From Bradyrhizobium sp. B124 (lineage in GTDB: Bacteria; Pseudomonadota; Alphaproteobacteria; Rhizobiales; Xanthobacteraceae), in the NCBI RefSeq assembly GCF_038967635.1, contig NZ_CP152413.1, positions 2,480,001 to 2,544,000 on the forward strand: 64,000 nucleotides of DNA, given 5' to 3'. Shown here piece by piece: positions 44,793-54,118 of this stretch. Below the pieces are notes generated by a model, which saw only the letters and a list, made by a program, of their open reading frames with translations, was not told the DNA's origin and ran no database searches. How positions within the stretch are numbered: position 1 is the first letter of the stretch; every line of letters starts with the position of its first letter. The position numbers and the translations under genes were made by a program.

Positions 44793-45724
44793 GAAGCCTG
44801 CCCCTTGAACCAGGCCACGTAATCGGCGAGGCCCTGATCGAGCGGAATGCGCCAATCGAAGCCGATCTGGCGCAGCATCGCAGCATCGGCCAACAGGCTC
44901 ATGGGATCACCGGGGCGGCTGACACCTGAGTGCCGCACGACCGTCTTGCTGCCCCACTGTCCGATGAGACCGGCGGCGATGTCGGCAACGCTCGTCCCCC
45001 GGCCCGAACCGCCATTGATGACCCGGAAGGCGGTCTCCTGTGACGACGACGTTTCCGCGACGCTTGCAAGCAGCCTCGCGACGTCGCGAACGTCGGTCCA
45101 GTCACGTATCTCGTTGCCGGTCCCACCGAGCGTGAGCACCTGCTCCTTGGCGTTGAGCCGCGAGCAGATGTCCCAAAGCAATTGTTTGCGCAGGTTGGGC
45201 CCATACACAGAGAACAGCCGCACGACCGTGCAACGCAACCCGAACGACCGCGCGTAACTCGCGCACAATTGCTCCATCATCAGCTTATGCTGCCCATAGG
45301 GCGACATCGGAGTTACGATCGCGCTTTCAGCGATCGGGCCGAAATGATCGGCGCCATAGACGGCCGCACTCGACGCAGCGATCACCGCGCAGTCCGGCGC
45401 GGATCCGCGCAGCCATTCGAGCAGCCGCGCCGTGCTCGCGACAGTGCGCGAAAAATCCTCGAACGGCCGTTCGATCGAGACGCCGACGGACGATCCGCCG
45501 GCCAGATGAAAGACACGCGTCGGCAGCCCGTGCGCAGCCGCAAGCGCGTTGAGATTCGCCGCATCGATCTCGCCGTTGATCCAGCTCTGCAAGCCGAGCC
45601 GCCGGGCTTCCGTTGCGTCAAGCGCGCCGTGTCCAATGCCATGCACCGCGTGATCCGCTCCCGCCAACGCATGTGCGAGATGGCGGCCGATGAACCCGTT
45701 CGCGCCTGTAACCCAGACGATCAT
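44789..45724 (-). CDS. NAD-dependent epimerase/dehydratase (extended SDR)
   Basis: 311 residues. MIVWVTGANGFIGRHLAHAL is the cofactor motif. FHLAGGSSVG, AASSAAVYGADHFGP and SPYGQHKLMMEQL provide the serine and an intact Y-x3-K, and RLFSVYGPNLRKQLLWDI is the substrate loop. It is a complete NDP-sugar epimerase, dehydratase or reductase, in contrast with the altered SDR at 6553. It starts 3 bp after the methyltransferase stop and overlaps the GT4 by 4 bp. The exact reaction cannot be fixed from sequence. Confidence 0.87.
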   Translation of the reverse strand: MIVWVTGANGFIGRHLAHALAGADHAVHGIGHGALDATEARRLGLQSWINGEIDAANLNALAAAHGLPTRVFHLAGGSSVGVSIERPFEDFSRTVASTARLLEWLRGSAPDCAVIAASSAAVYGADHFGPIAESAIVTPMSPYGQHKLMMEQLCASYARSFGLRCTVVRLFSVYGPNLRKQLLWDICSRLNAKEQVLTLGGTGNEIRDWTDVRDVARLLASVAETSSSQETAFRVINGGSGRGTSVADIAAGLIGQWGSKTVVRHSGVSRPGDPMSLLADAAMLRQIGFDWRIPLDQGLADYVAWFKGQAS

Positions 45725-45727
45725 CGC

Positions 45728-46579
45728 TCAAGCCTTGTGACAGACAAAGGAGTAGAGCCGTCCCGGTCGATGATCGAAACGTTCGGCCATCGACAGCAGC
45801 GAGCCGAACAGCCGGGGTGAGGCAAGCGCAGTTCGCCATAGCGGAGCAACCGGAATCTTTTGCGACAATTTGGCCACGATCGCGGCTTTCAGGGTCTCCG
45901 ACGTATAGGGAAACAGGTTGATCGGGCTTTGCAGCGGCGCCAGCGTGTCGACCGCGGAAAACCCGGCCTTGGTCAGCGCGCCGGTGTAGCGATCGAGCAG
46001 GAAGGCATGTTCGCCGCCGTAAAGATGATGCAGCGGATGCTGCGCCAGGAACTGCGAAAGGTCCGCCTCCTTGCTGATGACATGCTCGCGCGCCGCGATC
46101 AGCATGCCGCCGGGCCGGAGTACGCGAAACATCTCCCGGCACGCCCCCTCGAGATCGCGCGTATGGTGCAGCACAGCGCGGGCGAAGACGAGATCGAACG
46201 TCGCATCGGCGAACGGCAGCCGCTCGGAAAACTCTTCGACCACCTGGATCGGAAGTTGCGTCTGTTGCGCCAGGCCGCGGATCGCCGCCCCTCCCACGAT
46301 CGCGCTCGAGTCCGGTTCGAGCGCCGTGACGGCAAAGCCGGTTCGGGCGAGCGCGTAGCTCGCGATGCCGCGACCGGCGCCAACGTCAAGCGCGGTACCT
46401 GACCGGCCGGCGAGCAACGCGGCGACCGCTTGCCACTCGGAGCTCTGGAAATAGCGCTCGGCAGCGCCAACCAGCGGATCGTCGTAGAACGCGTCGAGCA
46501 CGAGCTGGCGCTGGTCCGGCTGATTGCGCAGCCAGACCACCGCATCCTCCCAGGTGGTAAACTTGCGCTCACCGTTCAT
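45728..46579 (-). CDS. SAM-dependent class I methyltransferase
   Basis: 283 residues. GTALDVGAGRGIASYALART is motif I. FAVTALEPDSSAIVGGAAI, FDLVFARAVLHHTRDLEG and VLRPGGMLIAAREHV follow in order for a class I methyltransferase. ATG at 46579 is chosen over TTG 46588 because AAGGGAG lies 11 nt upstream of it. It overlaps the acetyltransferase gene by 11 bp. The acceptor is unknown. Confidence 0.85.
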   Translation of the reverse strand: MNGERKFTTWEDAVVWLRNQPDQRQLVLDAFYDDPLVGAAERYFQSSEWQAVAALLAGRSGTALDVGAGRGIASYALARTGFAVTALEPDSSAIVGGAAIRGLAQQTQLPIQVVEEFSERLPFADATFDLVFARAVLHHTRDLEGACREMFRVLRPGGMLIAAREHVISKEADLSQFLAQHPLHHLYGGEHAFLLDRYTGALTKAGFSAVDTLAPLQSPINLFPYTSETLKAAIVAKLSQKIPVAPLWRTALASPRLFGSLLSMAERFDHRPGRLYSFVCHKA

Positions 46580-47138
46580 CGGGGCCAAGCTCCCTTACCA
46601 GCACGGCCGGATTGCCCGCCACGATCGAAAACGGCGCGACATCCCGGGTCACGACCGCGCCGGCCGCGACGATGGCGCCCTGGCCAACCGTCACACCGCG
46701 CAAGACCATTGCGCCCGCGCCGACCCAGGCGTCATCGCAGATCTTCACCGGGCTCTCGTCAAGCGAGATATCGCTCGGATGTCCGCGCGTGAAAATCTGC
46801 TGGACCTGCCGGTGCCGCTCCGTCGCCCGGAGCGGATGCGTGAGATTGTCGAAAACATTCGCCGAATGCGAGATCAGAACGCGGTTGCCGATCTCGATCG
46901 AGGCCGCCGACCAGATCCGGGTGCCCTCGCCGACGTAGCACCACTCGCCGATCTTGATCTCCCCACCATGCGCGAAGGTCAGGAGCTCGCCCAGGATGCG
47001 GCTATTGTGGCCGACGACGATCCTGTCGGAATCGCCACGGATGTTTCTGATCCTGGCATAGCGGCCGAGCGCCGCGTCTGGCTGCAAGCGGCACGTCGCG
47101 CGACCGAGCAGACGCTGGATCAGATAATCGAGATTCAT
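46569..47138 (-). CDS. Left-handed beta-helix acyltransferase (sugar O-acetyltransferase type)
   Basis: 189 residues. The hexapeptide region includes IKIGEWCYVGEGTRIWSAAS, IEIGNRVLISHSANVFD, DDAWVGAGAMVLRGVTVGQG and AIVAAGAVVTRDVAPFSIVA, then GNPAVLVREL. The layout is that of the serine-acetyltransferase/WcaF-like O-acetyltransferases of glycan loci. The start is the ATG at 47138, overlapping the upstream stop as ATGA; the long frame to 47360 is a shadow of that gene. It probably acetylates a sugar of the glycan. Confidence 0.85.
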   Translation of the reverse strand: MNLDYLIQRLLGRATCRLQPDAALGRYARIRNIRGDSDRIVVGHNSRILGELLTFAHGGEIKIGEWCYVGEGTRIWSAASIEIGNRVLISHSANVFDNLTHPLRATERHRQVQQIFTRGHPSDISLDESPVKICDDAWVGAGAMVLRGVTVGQGAIVAAGAVVTRDVAPFSIVAGNPAVLVRELGPDER

Positions 47139-47977
47139 GCCGTCAACTGCAGGCACGCGACGGCGCGCGACGACGCCGCAAGGTCGTTGCCTTGCCCCTT
47201 GCCGGTGTGGATGTCGAAAACGGTGGCGTCGGCGAGCGCCTCGGCGCTCTGGCGCGACCAGCCTTGTCGCGAATAGCCGAAATAGTCGACATGGTGAGAC
47301 ACCGCGCCGAATGCCTCGATGATCCGCTCGATCATGGCAAGATCGAACACCTGATACCAACCGAGATTCTCGCGTTTGCCGAACGGCACCGAGATCAGGC
47401 AGGTGCCGCCGGGCTTGAGAATGCGCTTGAACTCCTGCACCGCCGGAACAAAGCCGTCCCGATCGGTCTCCGCGTCGCGCGGATCGCCCGTGTAAAGCAT
47501 CTGATTATCGAGGCCGATGTGCTCGATCGTCGAAATGCTTGCGACGGTGTCGAAGACCTGATCGCCGAACATCGTCTTCCGGAGATCGCCGAACACATAG
47601 GAGTAACCGTCGTGCCAATAGCACCGCCGCTCCGGTGCCAGCGTCATGATGGTGAGGTCCGCGCCGCGCAACGGCGGACGCTGCAGCAAGAAGTCGTGGT
47701 TGAAGGTCGATCCAGCGTCCAGCATCTTGCCGACATTGTTCAATCGGCCATAGACCCAAGGATATTCCACCACGCGCTCGTCCATGGCGACGCCGTAACC
47801 CGGTGGAAGCTCCTTTCCTGCCTGAAGCAAGCCGGCGTCGATGGCCGCAGTAATCGTGTCGCGCTTGACCGTCTGATAGCCCGGCCCGAACGGCCGCGGC
47901 CGCAACCTGAACAGCGGCACGGCAAGCCCGTCGGCCACCCATTTCAGTTGATGGATCAAGTCACTTGCAGACATCAT
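47135..47977 (-). CDS. SAM-dependent methyltransferase-like protein
   Basis: 280 residues. KMLDAGSTFNHDFLL is at the motif I position and lacks the usual glycine-rich loop. FDTVASISTIEHIGLDNQML and RILKPGGTCLISVPFGKREN are methyltransferase post-I motifs. The fold is probably class I, but the degenerate motif I leaves some doubt whether SAM is bound normally. The ATG at 47977 is chosen over GTG at 48016, which would extend into the intergenic repeat region. It is downstream of a repeat-bearing spacer of 145 bp, so the operon has a gap here. Confidence 0.75.
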   Translation of the reverse strand: MMSASDLIHQLKWVADGLAVPLFRLRPRPFGPGYQTVKRDTITAAIDAGLLQAGKELPPGYGVAMDERVVEYPWVYGRLNNVGKMLDAGSTFNHDFLLQRPPLRGADLTIMTLAPERRCYWHDGYSYVFGDLRKTMFGDQVFDTVASISTIEHIGLDNQMLYTGDPRDAETDRDGFVPAVQEFKRILKPGGTCLISVPFGKRENLGWYQVFDLAMIERIIEAFGAVSHHVDYFGYSRQGWSRQSAEALADATVFDIHTGKGQGNDLAASSRAVACLQLTA

Positions 47978-48019
47978 CTCGGCCCGATCGCCCGCCCGCT
48001 GGCCGGCACTGTGCACCGT

Positions 48020-48126
48020 CTAGAGCCTTTTTCGTTCCGATGGAATCGGAACGGGGCTCCAGATTCTCGTTTCGGCGCATTTTCTTTACGCGAAACGGCA
48101 TCCACGTCGCTCGAAAAGCCCTCTAG
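48020..48126. repeat. Dispersed palindromic intergenic repeat (full-length copy)
   Basis: A 107-bp unit bounded by CTAGAG (48020-48025) and CTCTAG (48121-48126). It contains the hairpin GTTCCGAT-GGA-ATCGGAAC at 48034-48052 and a core matching the repeat at 54115-54182. The terminal CTCTAG provides the TAG stop of the gene at 48123. Repeats of this form are familiar from Bradyrhizobium and related genomes. Confidence 0.75.
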
Positions 48127-49220
48127 CACGGCTCAATCCGCGCCACGAGATCGGTAAACTGGGCCCATTGCGAGGCCTTGCTGTAGGTCTGCCGCACGCG
48201 GCTTCGGCCGGATGCGGCGATCGCCGCCCATTGCGGCCAATCCTGCAGGCTGCCCGAAATCGCCTCGGCTGCCCTTTCGGGAGCGTCGTAGGTGCGCATC
48301 GTGACGCCGTCCTGCATCGCCTCCGGATAGTTGCCGGAATCCGACACGAGCAGCGACCCGCAGCCCATCGCCTCGAAGCAGCGCATGTTGCCGCGGTCGT
48401 TGCCGGCCATGTCGATTGCGCCGTTGAGCACGATCTTGGCGGATCCGAACAGCTCGTAGAGGTCCCTGCCGAACAGCGGCAGCCGGGCTATTCGCGCGAT
48501 GACGTCGGGCCGCCGATGCTTTTGCAACGGCAGCAACCGGCCGACCGCGCTTTCGGCAAGGCGTGTCAGCCGCGATGCATCGAGGCAGAACACGATGTTG
48601 CGATCGGCGGCCAGAGCCGCGACCTGTTCGAGCGTCCTGCCGCGCGCGCTGTGATGCCGCGAATATCCACCGACAAACGCCACATCGATCGGCCGTTCGC
48701 CGTGGCCATACTGCTCCATGACAGGATCAATCGCGGGAAAGAACAGCTCCGCCCGGCAGCCTTTGCTACGCCACGCCTCCAGGATCGACGGGAAGTTTCC
48801 AAGCACCGCGCCGTAGGCGGTCAGGTCGGCATTGCCGGAGGGCGCCGCGCGCCAGCACAATGTCTTCTTCACACAGCCCGGAAGCCTGGCGATGAACGCA
48901 CTCGGATAGCGTACCGGATCGAGATTGTAGAACACGTCGGTCCTGTGATGCTCGATCTGCGCGAGCAGAATGGCGTCGAGCGTCGGCGTCCCCTTCATGC
49001 CCTGCTCACGCGCCCACTGGCGCTGCAGCACTTCGTCGTCGCCATTGGTGAAGAAGGCTTCAGGCGCACCGTCGAGCACGGGCTCGAGAAAATGTGCCGC
49101 GCCGAAGCGATCGTGCAGGAACACGTCGCGGCGTGCCGCGAAGGTTGACGCTTTTGCCGCAAGCTGGTTCAGCCGCGGCAGATAAGACGGATAGAGACCG
49201 CTGTTCTGGAACAGGCGCAT
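48123..49220 (-). CDS. CgeB-like glycosyltransferase
   Basis: 365 residues. VFYNLDPVRYPSAFIARLPG, IDVAFVGGYSRHHSARG and the C-terminal NDRGNMRCFEAMGCGSLLVS with YDAPERAAEAISG match the CgeB/family 1-like transferases. The NMRCFEAMGCG block is the nucleotide-sugar region. The protein's last residues and TAG stop lie in the repeat end at 48121-48126, so the C-terminus may have been reshaped by that repeat. It starts 3 bp after asnB paralogue 4. Transfer of a sugar to the growing glycan is inferred. Confidence 0.82.
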   Translation of the reverse strand: MRLFQNSGLYPSYLPRLNQLAAKASTFAARRDVFLHDRFGAAHFLEPVLDGAPEAFFTNGDDEVLQRQWAREQGMKGTPTLDAILLAQIEHHRTDVFYNLDPVRYPSAFIARLPGCVKKTLCWRAAPSGNADLTAYGAVLGNFPSILEAWRSKGCRAELFFPAIDPVMEQYGHGERPIDVAFVGGYSRHHSARGRTLEQVAALAADRNIVFCLDASRLTRLAESAVGRLLPLQKHRRPDVIARIARLPLFGRDLYELFGSAKIVLNGAIDMAGNDRGNMRCFEAMGCGSLLVSDSGNYPEAMQDGVTMRTYDAPERAAEAISGSLQDWPQWAAIAASGRSRVRQTYSKASQWAQFTDLVARIEPC

Positions 49221-49223
49221 TGG

Positions 49224-51062
49224 TTATACGGACCTTGCCAACATCCATTTCATGTTCAGGTATGGCCAGATCCGGCCGACGGATTCCCAATCCCAGCTCT
49301 GCGATGCCGTCAAGTGGTCGACCGTCTTTCGAAGCGGTGCTTCGTCGACGAACTCGGCAAACGCCGGGACATTGCGATTGAGCAGCTCATTGGTCCAGCC
49401 CGCCAGCGGCCCGTTCAGCCATTCCGGCATCGGCGAGTTGAAGCCGACCTTGCGGCGCGCGGTGCGGATGCTTTCGGGCATCAGGTTCGCCATCGCCTGA
49501 CGCGCGACCACCTTGGTCATGCCGTCGGCCGATTTGCTGGTTTCCGGCAGCGCCATCGTGTAGGTCACCAGCCGCCAGTCCATGAACGGCATGCGCACCT
49601 CGATCCCGTGCGCCATCGAGAGCCGGTCGAAATTGCGCAGAATGGTCGGCAGCGTGGTCGAGTGGAACATGCGATAGAGACGCCGGTTCAGCGCTCCCCA
49701 CGCGTTAGGCAGTTCGTCATCCTCGGCGACCAGCGGCAGCGCCGCCGGCATCGCGGTCAGGCCTCCCCGCAGGAAATAGTGCCCCTGGCGCCTGATCATC
49801 TGCGCCCGCAGCAAGTCGATGCCGCGCTGCGCCAGCTGCGATCGTGACGCGAGCGCGGCGGCGGCATTGCGGATCCGAAATGCGGTCGACTGCCCCTCCT
49901 GCAGGTAGGCGCCCATCAATTCGTCCGCTCCGTGGCCGTCAAGCGACACGGTGACGTTCTGGCGCCGGAGTTCGCGATAGATCAGCCACGGCGCGCTCGG
50001 CAGCCCGATATAGACGTCGTCGTTGTCGTCAAGGATCCGATCAAGGTCAGTGAGCGCATCGGCGCGCCCGATCTCGAGAAAGCTCGGCGCCACATCGGCC
50101 CACGCGGCCGCTTCCTCCGCCATCGGCCGCTCGTCGTTGCTGGCGCCGGGAAAGGTCGCGACAAAGGCGTGCCGCCAGGCGGTCGAGTCGCGCGGTCCGA
50201 TACCGGCCTTCTCATGGGTTGCCATCGCGCAGATCACCGCAGACGAATCGAAGCCGCCGGACAGGCAGGTCCCGATCGGAACGTCGCTGCGCATGCGCAG
50301 GGCGACGGAATCCTGAAACAGGTCGCGAAAGCGCGCGACGCGTTCGGATTCAGTATCAGGGATCGCGGGCAGATGATCCACGGTCCGCCACCAGCGGCGC
50401 ACATGCACGCGCCCCTGGCGCAACCACATGCAGTGCCCGCCCTGCAGACGACGCAGTTGCGCGAACAGGGTGCGCTCGCTGCCTTCGATCCCGAACGGGT
50501 CAAGCAACAGCCGCCGCGCCACGTCGACATCGAGCGACGTCTCGACCAGCCCGCTCCGCGCGAGCGCCCGCTGCTCGGACGCGAACACGAACCGTTCGGA
50601 TGACAACGCGTACAGCATCGGCTTGATGCCGAACCGATCGCGCGCAAGGAACAGATCATCCGTGACGGTGTCGTAGATCGCCAGCGCCCACATGCCGTTG
50701 AAGCGCAGCAGCATGTCCTCGCCCCACGCCCGCCATGCGGCAAGGATCACCTCGGTGTCGGACTGGCTGCGGAAGACCGCGCCCTTCGCCTCGAGCTCGC
50801 GGCGCAATTCGAGGAAGTTGTAGATCTCGCCGTTGTAGACGATCACATGGCGGCCATCGCCTGATGCCATCGGCTGATAGCCGCCCTCGCCGGGATCGAT
50901 GATGGCAAGCCGGCGATGGCCGAAGGCGACGTTTCGCTTCGCGTTGAACCAGGTGCCCTCGCCGAACGGACCACGATGCGCGATCAGACTCGTGAGCCGC
51001 GAGATGTCGGCTGGGTCCACAGGGCCGCCGCGCAGATTGACGATGCCTGCGATACCACACAT
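49224..51062 (-). CDS. asnB: Glutamine-dependent asparagine synthase-like amidotransferase (paralogue 4)
   Basis: 612 residues from the ATG at 51062. MCGIAGIVNLRGG has the nucleophilic cysteine; IAHRGPFGEGTWF, GHRRLAIIDPGEGGYQPM and YNGEIYNFLELR are the glutaminase motifs. RGPFGEG replaces the usual RGPDGEG, a change near the glutamine site. TCLSGGFDSSAV is the PPi loop and SLDGHGADELMGAYLQ follows. An in-frame extension to 51617 is a wzx shadow and is rejected. It lies 2 bp after wzx and 3 bp before the CgeB-like gene. A uronate-amidating role is inferred. Confidence 0.9.
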   Translation of the reverse strand: MCGIAGIVNLRGGPVDPADISRLTSLIAHRGPFGEGTWFNAKRNVAFGHRRLAIIDPGEGGYQPMASGDGRHVIVYNGEIYNFLELRRELEAKGAVFRSQSDTEVILAAWRAWGEDMLLRFNGMWALAIYDTVTDDLFLARDRFGIKPMLYALSSERFVFASEQRALARSGLVETSLDVDVARRLLLDPFGIEGSERTLFAQLRRLQGGHCMWLRQGRVHVRRWWRTVDHLPAIPDTESERVARFRDLFQDSVALRMRSDVPIGTCLSGGFDSSAVICAMATHEKAGIGPRDSTAWRHAFVATFPGASNDERPMAEEAAAWADVAPSFLEIGRADALTDLDRILDDNDDVYIGLPSAPWLIYRELRRQNVTVSLDGHGADELMGAYLQEGQSTAFRIRNAAAALASRSQLAQRGIDLLRAQMIRRQGHYFLRGGLTAMPAALPLVAEDDELPNAWGALNRRLYRMFHSTTLPTILRNFDRLSMAHGIEVRMPFMDWRLVTYTMALPETSKSADGMTKVVARQAMANLMPESIRTARRKVGFNSPMPEWLNGPLAGWTNELLNRNVPAFAEFVDEAPLRKTVDHLTASQSWDWESVGRIWPYLNMKWMLARSV

Positions 51063-51064
51063 GT

Positions 51065-52666
51065 CTAGGCGGCCTTGAGGGGCAAGAAGCGAGTGATGAT
51101 GACGCGGAGATCCCGCCAGCAGACGGCGCGATAGGGACCAAGCTGCGACACAGCGACGGCGGCGACAAAGATCGCCGCCGCCGACACGCCGTAGAGCGAC
51201 ACTACATACCACCATGACGGCGCGTGGTCGAACGACACATGGCCAAGCTGCGCGCGCAGCACCAGCGCAACGGCGATGCCCGTGCCGAGCGGAATCAAGA
51301 CGAAATGCAGCATCCGTGACCACATGGCCGAGAGCTTGAAGGTTCGCCGCAGCAGCAGCACCGTGACGACCATCTGGGCAACCATCCCGACGCAGGAGCT
51401 CCAGCCGGCCGCCTGCCAGCCGAAATACGGCAGCGCAATGGCGCTGGTCGCCAGCGTGAAGATGCCGGTGACGAGCGAGATCAACGCGTTGAAGCTGGAG
51501 CGTCCCTGCGACAGCAGATAGAACGCGAACACGTTGGCGCTCGACCCCAAGATCCCGCTGATCGCAAGCACCACCAGCACCAGCTGCGCCTCGGCGGCGA
51601 CCTCGGCGCCGGTCCATCGATACAGCAGCGCCCCGGCAACCGGGATCAGGCCACCAAGCGCGCTCGCGGCAAGCACGTTGAGAATCCAGGACGAGCGAAG
51701 CAGCAGGTCGACCTTGCGATCGTCATCTTCTTTCTGCAGCGTGCTGAAGAATGGGAACAAGATCTCGCCGATCTTCAACACACCGATATAGACCGCCTCC
51801 TCCAGCCGCTGCGCGACGCTGTAGAAGCCGACGAATTGCGGCTGCAGCAGCGCGCCGAGCAGGTAGCGGTCCGCCTGGCCGGCAAACAGCGCGCCGCTTT
51901 GCGCCGCGACCTGCCAGCCGCCAAGTTTCACGAGTGCACGCAGCGCGCTGCGATCGAGTGCGGGCCGTGCCAGCCAGTCGCTGACGGCATGCCGCGACCA
52001 GGCGAAGGCCATTGCGAAATTCGTCGCGAAGCCCAGGGCCTGACAGCCGAGGAAGGTCGAGGCGCGCGGCGCGTGTGGGATCAGCAGCAGCATCGACATC
52101 GTCGTCACCACCGTGCCGGCGATGCTGATCGACGCGATCCGCCGGTAATCCTGGCGCGCCGTGAACAGCGAGAGGAAGACCGCAAACAGGCACTGGAACA
52201 GCCAACCGGTACCGGCCAATGCAAAGGCAAGCCCGAGGTCGTCGGACGCCGGACCACCCAGGTGAAATCCCAATCGCGCGAGCGGCGGTCCGGCAAGGAT
52301 GAGCAATGCTGCGATCAGGCACCCCACGGCGATGGCGAGCGCAAGGGCGGTCGAGAAGAAACGCCGTGCCTCGCCGCGATCGGACGGCTCCAACCGTTGC
52401 GCGAGTTCGCGCGCCGTCGAGAGGCCAAGCGCATTGCTGAACATCAGGGCAGGCGCGACGCAGGCAGTCACCAGGCCCGCAACACCGAAGGCGGCTAGGC
52501 CGAGCCGGAAGATCACGAATGGCAGAATCGCGAGATTGAGCAGCACCGCGACCGCGAACGCCGTCGCGTTCCACGCCGAATTGCCGAGCAGATGGGATGG
52601 ACCCTTTTTCACCGCCATGCCCGCTTTCGGTCCATCGCCTTGATGCGCCTCAAGTGCCTCTTCCAT
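51065..52666 (-). CDS. wzx: Wzx-type oligosaccharide flippase (MOP superfamily)
   Basis: 533 residues with about 12-14 hydrophobic spans. A cytoplasmic N-terminus (residues 1-25) leads into SHLLGNSAWNATAFAVAVLL, the usual first span of polysaccharide flippases. LKIGEILFPFFSTLQKEDDD and VLAASALGGLIPVAGALLYR are also typical. Wzx moves lipid-linked repeat units across the inner membrane and works with Wzy, a candidate for which is at 2567. It is the first gene of the 43.6-52.7 kb operon and is divergent from the CoA-transferase gene. Confidence 0.87.
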   Translation of the reverse strand: MEEALEAHQGDGPKAGMAVKKGPSHLLGNSAWNATAFAVAVLLNLAILPFVIFRLGLAAFGVAGLVTACVAPALMFSNALGLSTARELAQRLEPSDRGEARRFFSTALALAIAVGCLIAALLILAGPPLARLGFHLGGPASDDLGLAFALAGTGWLFQCLFAVFLSLFTARQDYRRIASISIAGTVVTTMSMLLLIPHAPRASTFLGCQALGFATNFAMAFAWSRHAVSDWLARPALDRSALRALVKLGGWQVAAQSGALFAGQADRYLLGALLQPQFVGFYSVAQRLEEAVYIGVLKIGEILFPFFSTLQKEDDDRKVDLLLRSSWILNVLAASALGGLIPVAGALLYRWTGAEVAAEAQLVLVVLAISGILGSSANVFAFYLLSQGRSSFNALISLVTGIFTLATSAIALPYFGWQAAGWSSCVGMVAQMVVTVLLLRRTFKLSAMWSRMLHFVLIPLGTGIAVALVLRAQLGHVSFDHAPSWWYVVSLYGVSAAAIFVAAVAVSQLGPYRAVCWRDLRVIITRFLPLKAA

Positions 52667-52924
52667 AAGGGCAAAAACTCACTCGGATGGCGACGGGCTA
52701 GCAGCCGGCGCAGTGATTGTCGAGGGTTGGCGGATGGCGGGGCCTGTAAGCAGGTGTGGGGAAACCTGAAAGACAGCCGTGGCGGAGGCCGATCTGCACG
52801 GAACCATGCCTGTTTGTTTCCAGCCCAGTTTGTTGCCCGGGTAACAGTTGGAAAGGTCAGCCAAATTGTCTATGGCAGATAGGCAGTAGCCCCCAGAGCG
52901 GCCCGCCAAACAAGAGGTGTCTCA
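52667..52924. other. Divergent boundary region between the glycan locus and metabolic genes
   Basis: 258 bp with no gene. A plus-strand promoter candidate, TTGGAA (52849-52854), 17 bases, then TATGGC (52872-52877), lies upstream of the CoA-transferase, whose ATG is preceded by AGAGGTG. No attachment site, tRNA or repeat marks the boundary. Confidence 0.35.
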
Positions 52925-54118
52925 ATGCCCTTTCCCCGCGCATCCCAAGCCCTGTCCCGGTTCACCGTGCTGGATTTGACCCGGGTCCGGTCGGGGCCGA
53001 CCTGCGTGCGCCAGCTCGCCGACTGGGGTGCCAACGTCATCAAGATCGATGCGCTGCTGGAGGACGGCGGCGGCGAGCAGCCGGGCGGCCCCCGCGGCGG
53101 GTCGGATTTCCAGAACCTGCATCGCAACAAGCGCGCCATGACGCTGAACCTGAAAGACCCCAAGGGGCTCGAAGTGTTCAAGCGGCTGGCCGAACAGGCC
53201 GACGTCATCGTCGAGAACTTTCGGCCGGACGTGAAGGCCAAGCTCGGCATCGACTATGAGAGCGTGCGCAAGATCAATCCGCGGATCGTCTATGGCAGCA
53301 TCTCCGGCTTCGGCCAGGACGGCCCCTATCACAAGCGCCCGGGCTTCGACCAGATCGCGCAGGGCATGGGCGGCCTGATGTCGGTGACCGGCGCGCCCGG
53401 CGGCGGCCCGATGCGGGTCGGCATTCCCGTGGCCGACCTCACCGCAGGGCTGTTCTGCGCGATCGGCATCCTCACCGCCCTCCTCGAGCGCGACGTGTCC
53501 GGCGAAGGCCAATGGGTGCAGACCTCGCTGCTGCAGGCGCAGATCTTCATGCTGGATTTCCAGGCGGCGCGCTGGCTGATGGAAAAGGAAGTCGCCAAGC
53601 AGGCCGGCAACAACCATCCGACCTCGATCCCGACCGGCGTGTTCAAGACCACCGACGGCTACATCAACATCGCCACCACGGGCGGGCGGATCTGGGAGCG
53701 CTGCGCCCAGGCGATCGGCGCGCCCGAGCTGGTCACCGACCCCGACTACGCGACCGCACCGGCGCGCTCGAAGAACCGCGACGCGCTGAATGCACGAATC
53801 AACGCGCTGACGGAAAAGAAATCCACCGAGACCTGGGTGCAGGAGCTGAACGCCGCCGGCGTGCCGTGCGGGCCGATCTACTCGATCGACCAGATGTTCG
53901 AGGATGCCCAAGTCAAGCATCTCGGCATGGCCCAGCACGTCCCCAATGACGAGAACCGGCACATCCAGCTGGTCAGCCAGCCCGTGACGCTGTCGCGGAC
54001 GCCGAGCAAGATGGCAGCGCGGCCGCCGGAATTCGGCGAGCAGACCGAGGAAGTGCTGGCCGAGTTCGGCTTCGGCCAGGACGAGATCGCCGAGCTGCGC
54101 CAGCGCAAGGTCGTCTAG
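52925..54118 (+). CDS. Family III CoA-transferase (CaiB/BaiF type)
   Basis: 397 residues. VLDLTRVRSGPTCVRQLADW, FQNLHRNKRAMTLNLKDPKG, IVENFRPDVKAKLGIDYESV and YGSISGFGQDGPYHKRPGFD are family III motifs. VGIPVADLTAGLF carries the conserved aspartate that forms the acyl anhydride in this family. LNAAGVPCGPIYSIDQMFED is the C-terminal signature. It would move CoA between carboxylic acids; the specific pair is unknown. It is the only plus-strand gene in the right-hand region. Its TAG stop lies in the CTAGAG end of an intergenic repeat. Confidence 0.9.
   Translation: MPFPRASQALSRFTVLDLTRVRSGPTCVRQLADWGANVIKIDALLEDGGGEQPGGPRGGSDFQNLHRNKRAMTLNLKDPKGLEVFKRLAEQADVIVENFRPDVKAKLGIDYESVRKINPRIVYGSISGFGQDGPYHKRPGFDQIAQGMGGLMSVTGAPGGGPMRVGIPVADLTAGLFCAIGILTALLERDVSGEGQWVQTSLLQAQIFMLDFQAARWLMEKEVAKQAGNNHPTSIPTGVFKTTDGYINIATTGGRIWERCAQAIGAPELVTDPDYATAPARSKNRDALNARINALTEKKSTETWVQELNAAGVPCGPIYSIDQMFEDAQVKHLGMAQHVPNDENRHIQLVSQPVTLSRTPSKMAARPPEFGEQTEEVLAEFGFGQDEIAELRQRKVV

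Noticed and set aside
51063..51617. N-terminal extension of asnB paralogue 4
   Set aside because: The extension is antisense-free but lies inside wzx in another frame and has low-complexity arginine/glycine sequence; class II glutaminases must start at MCGI.
52667..52924. Genomic island boundary with attachment site
   Set aside because: The gene content changes here from glycan to metabolic genes, but no tRNA, integrase or direct repeat is visible, so an island end cannot be claimed.
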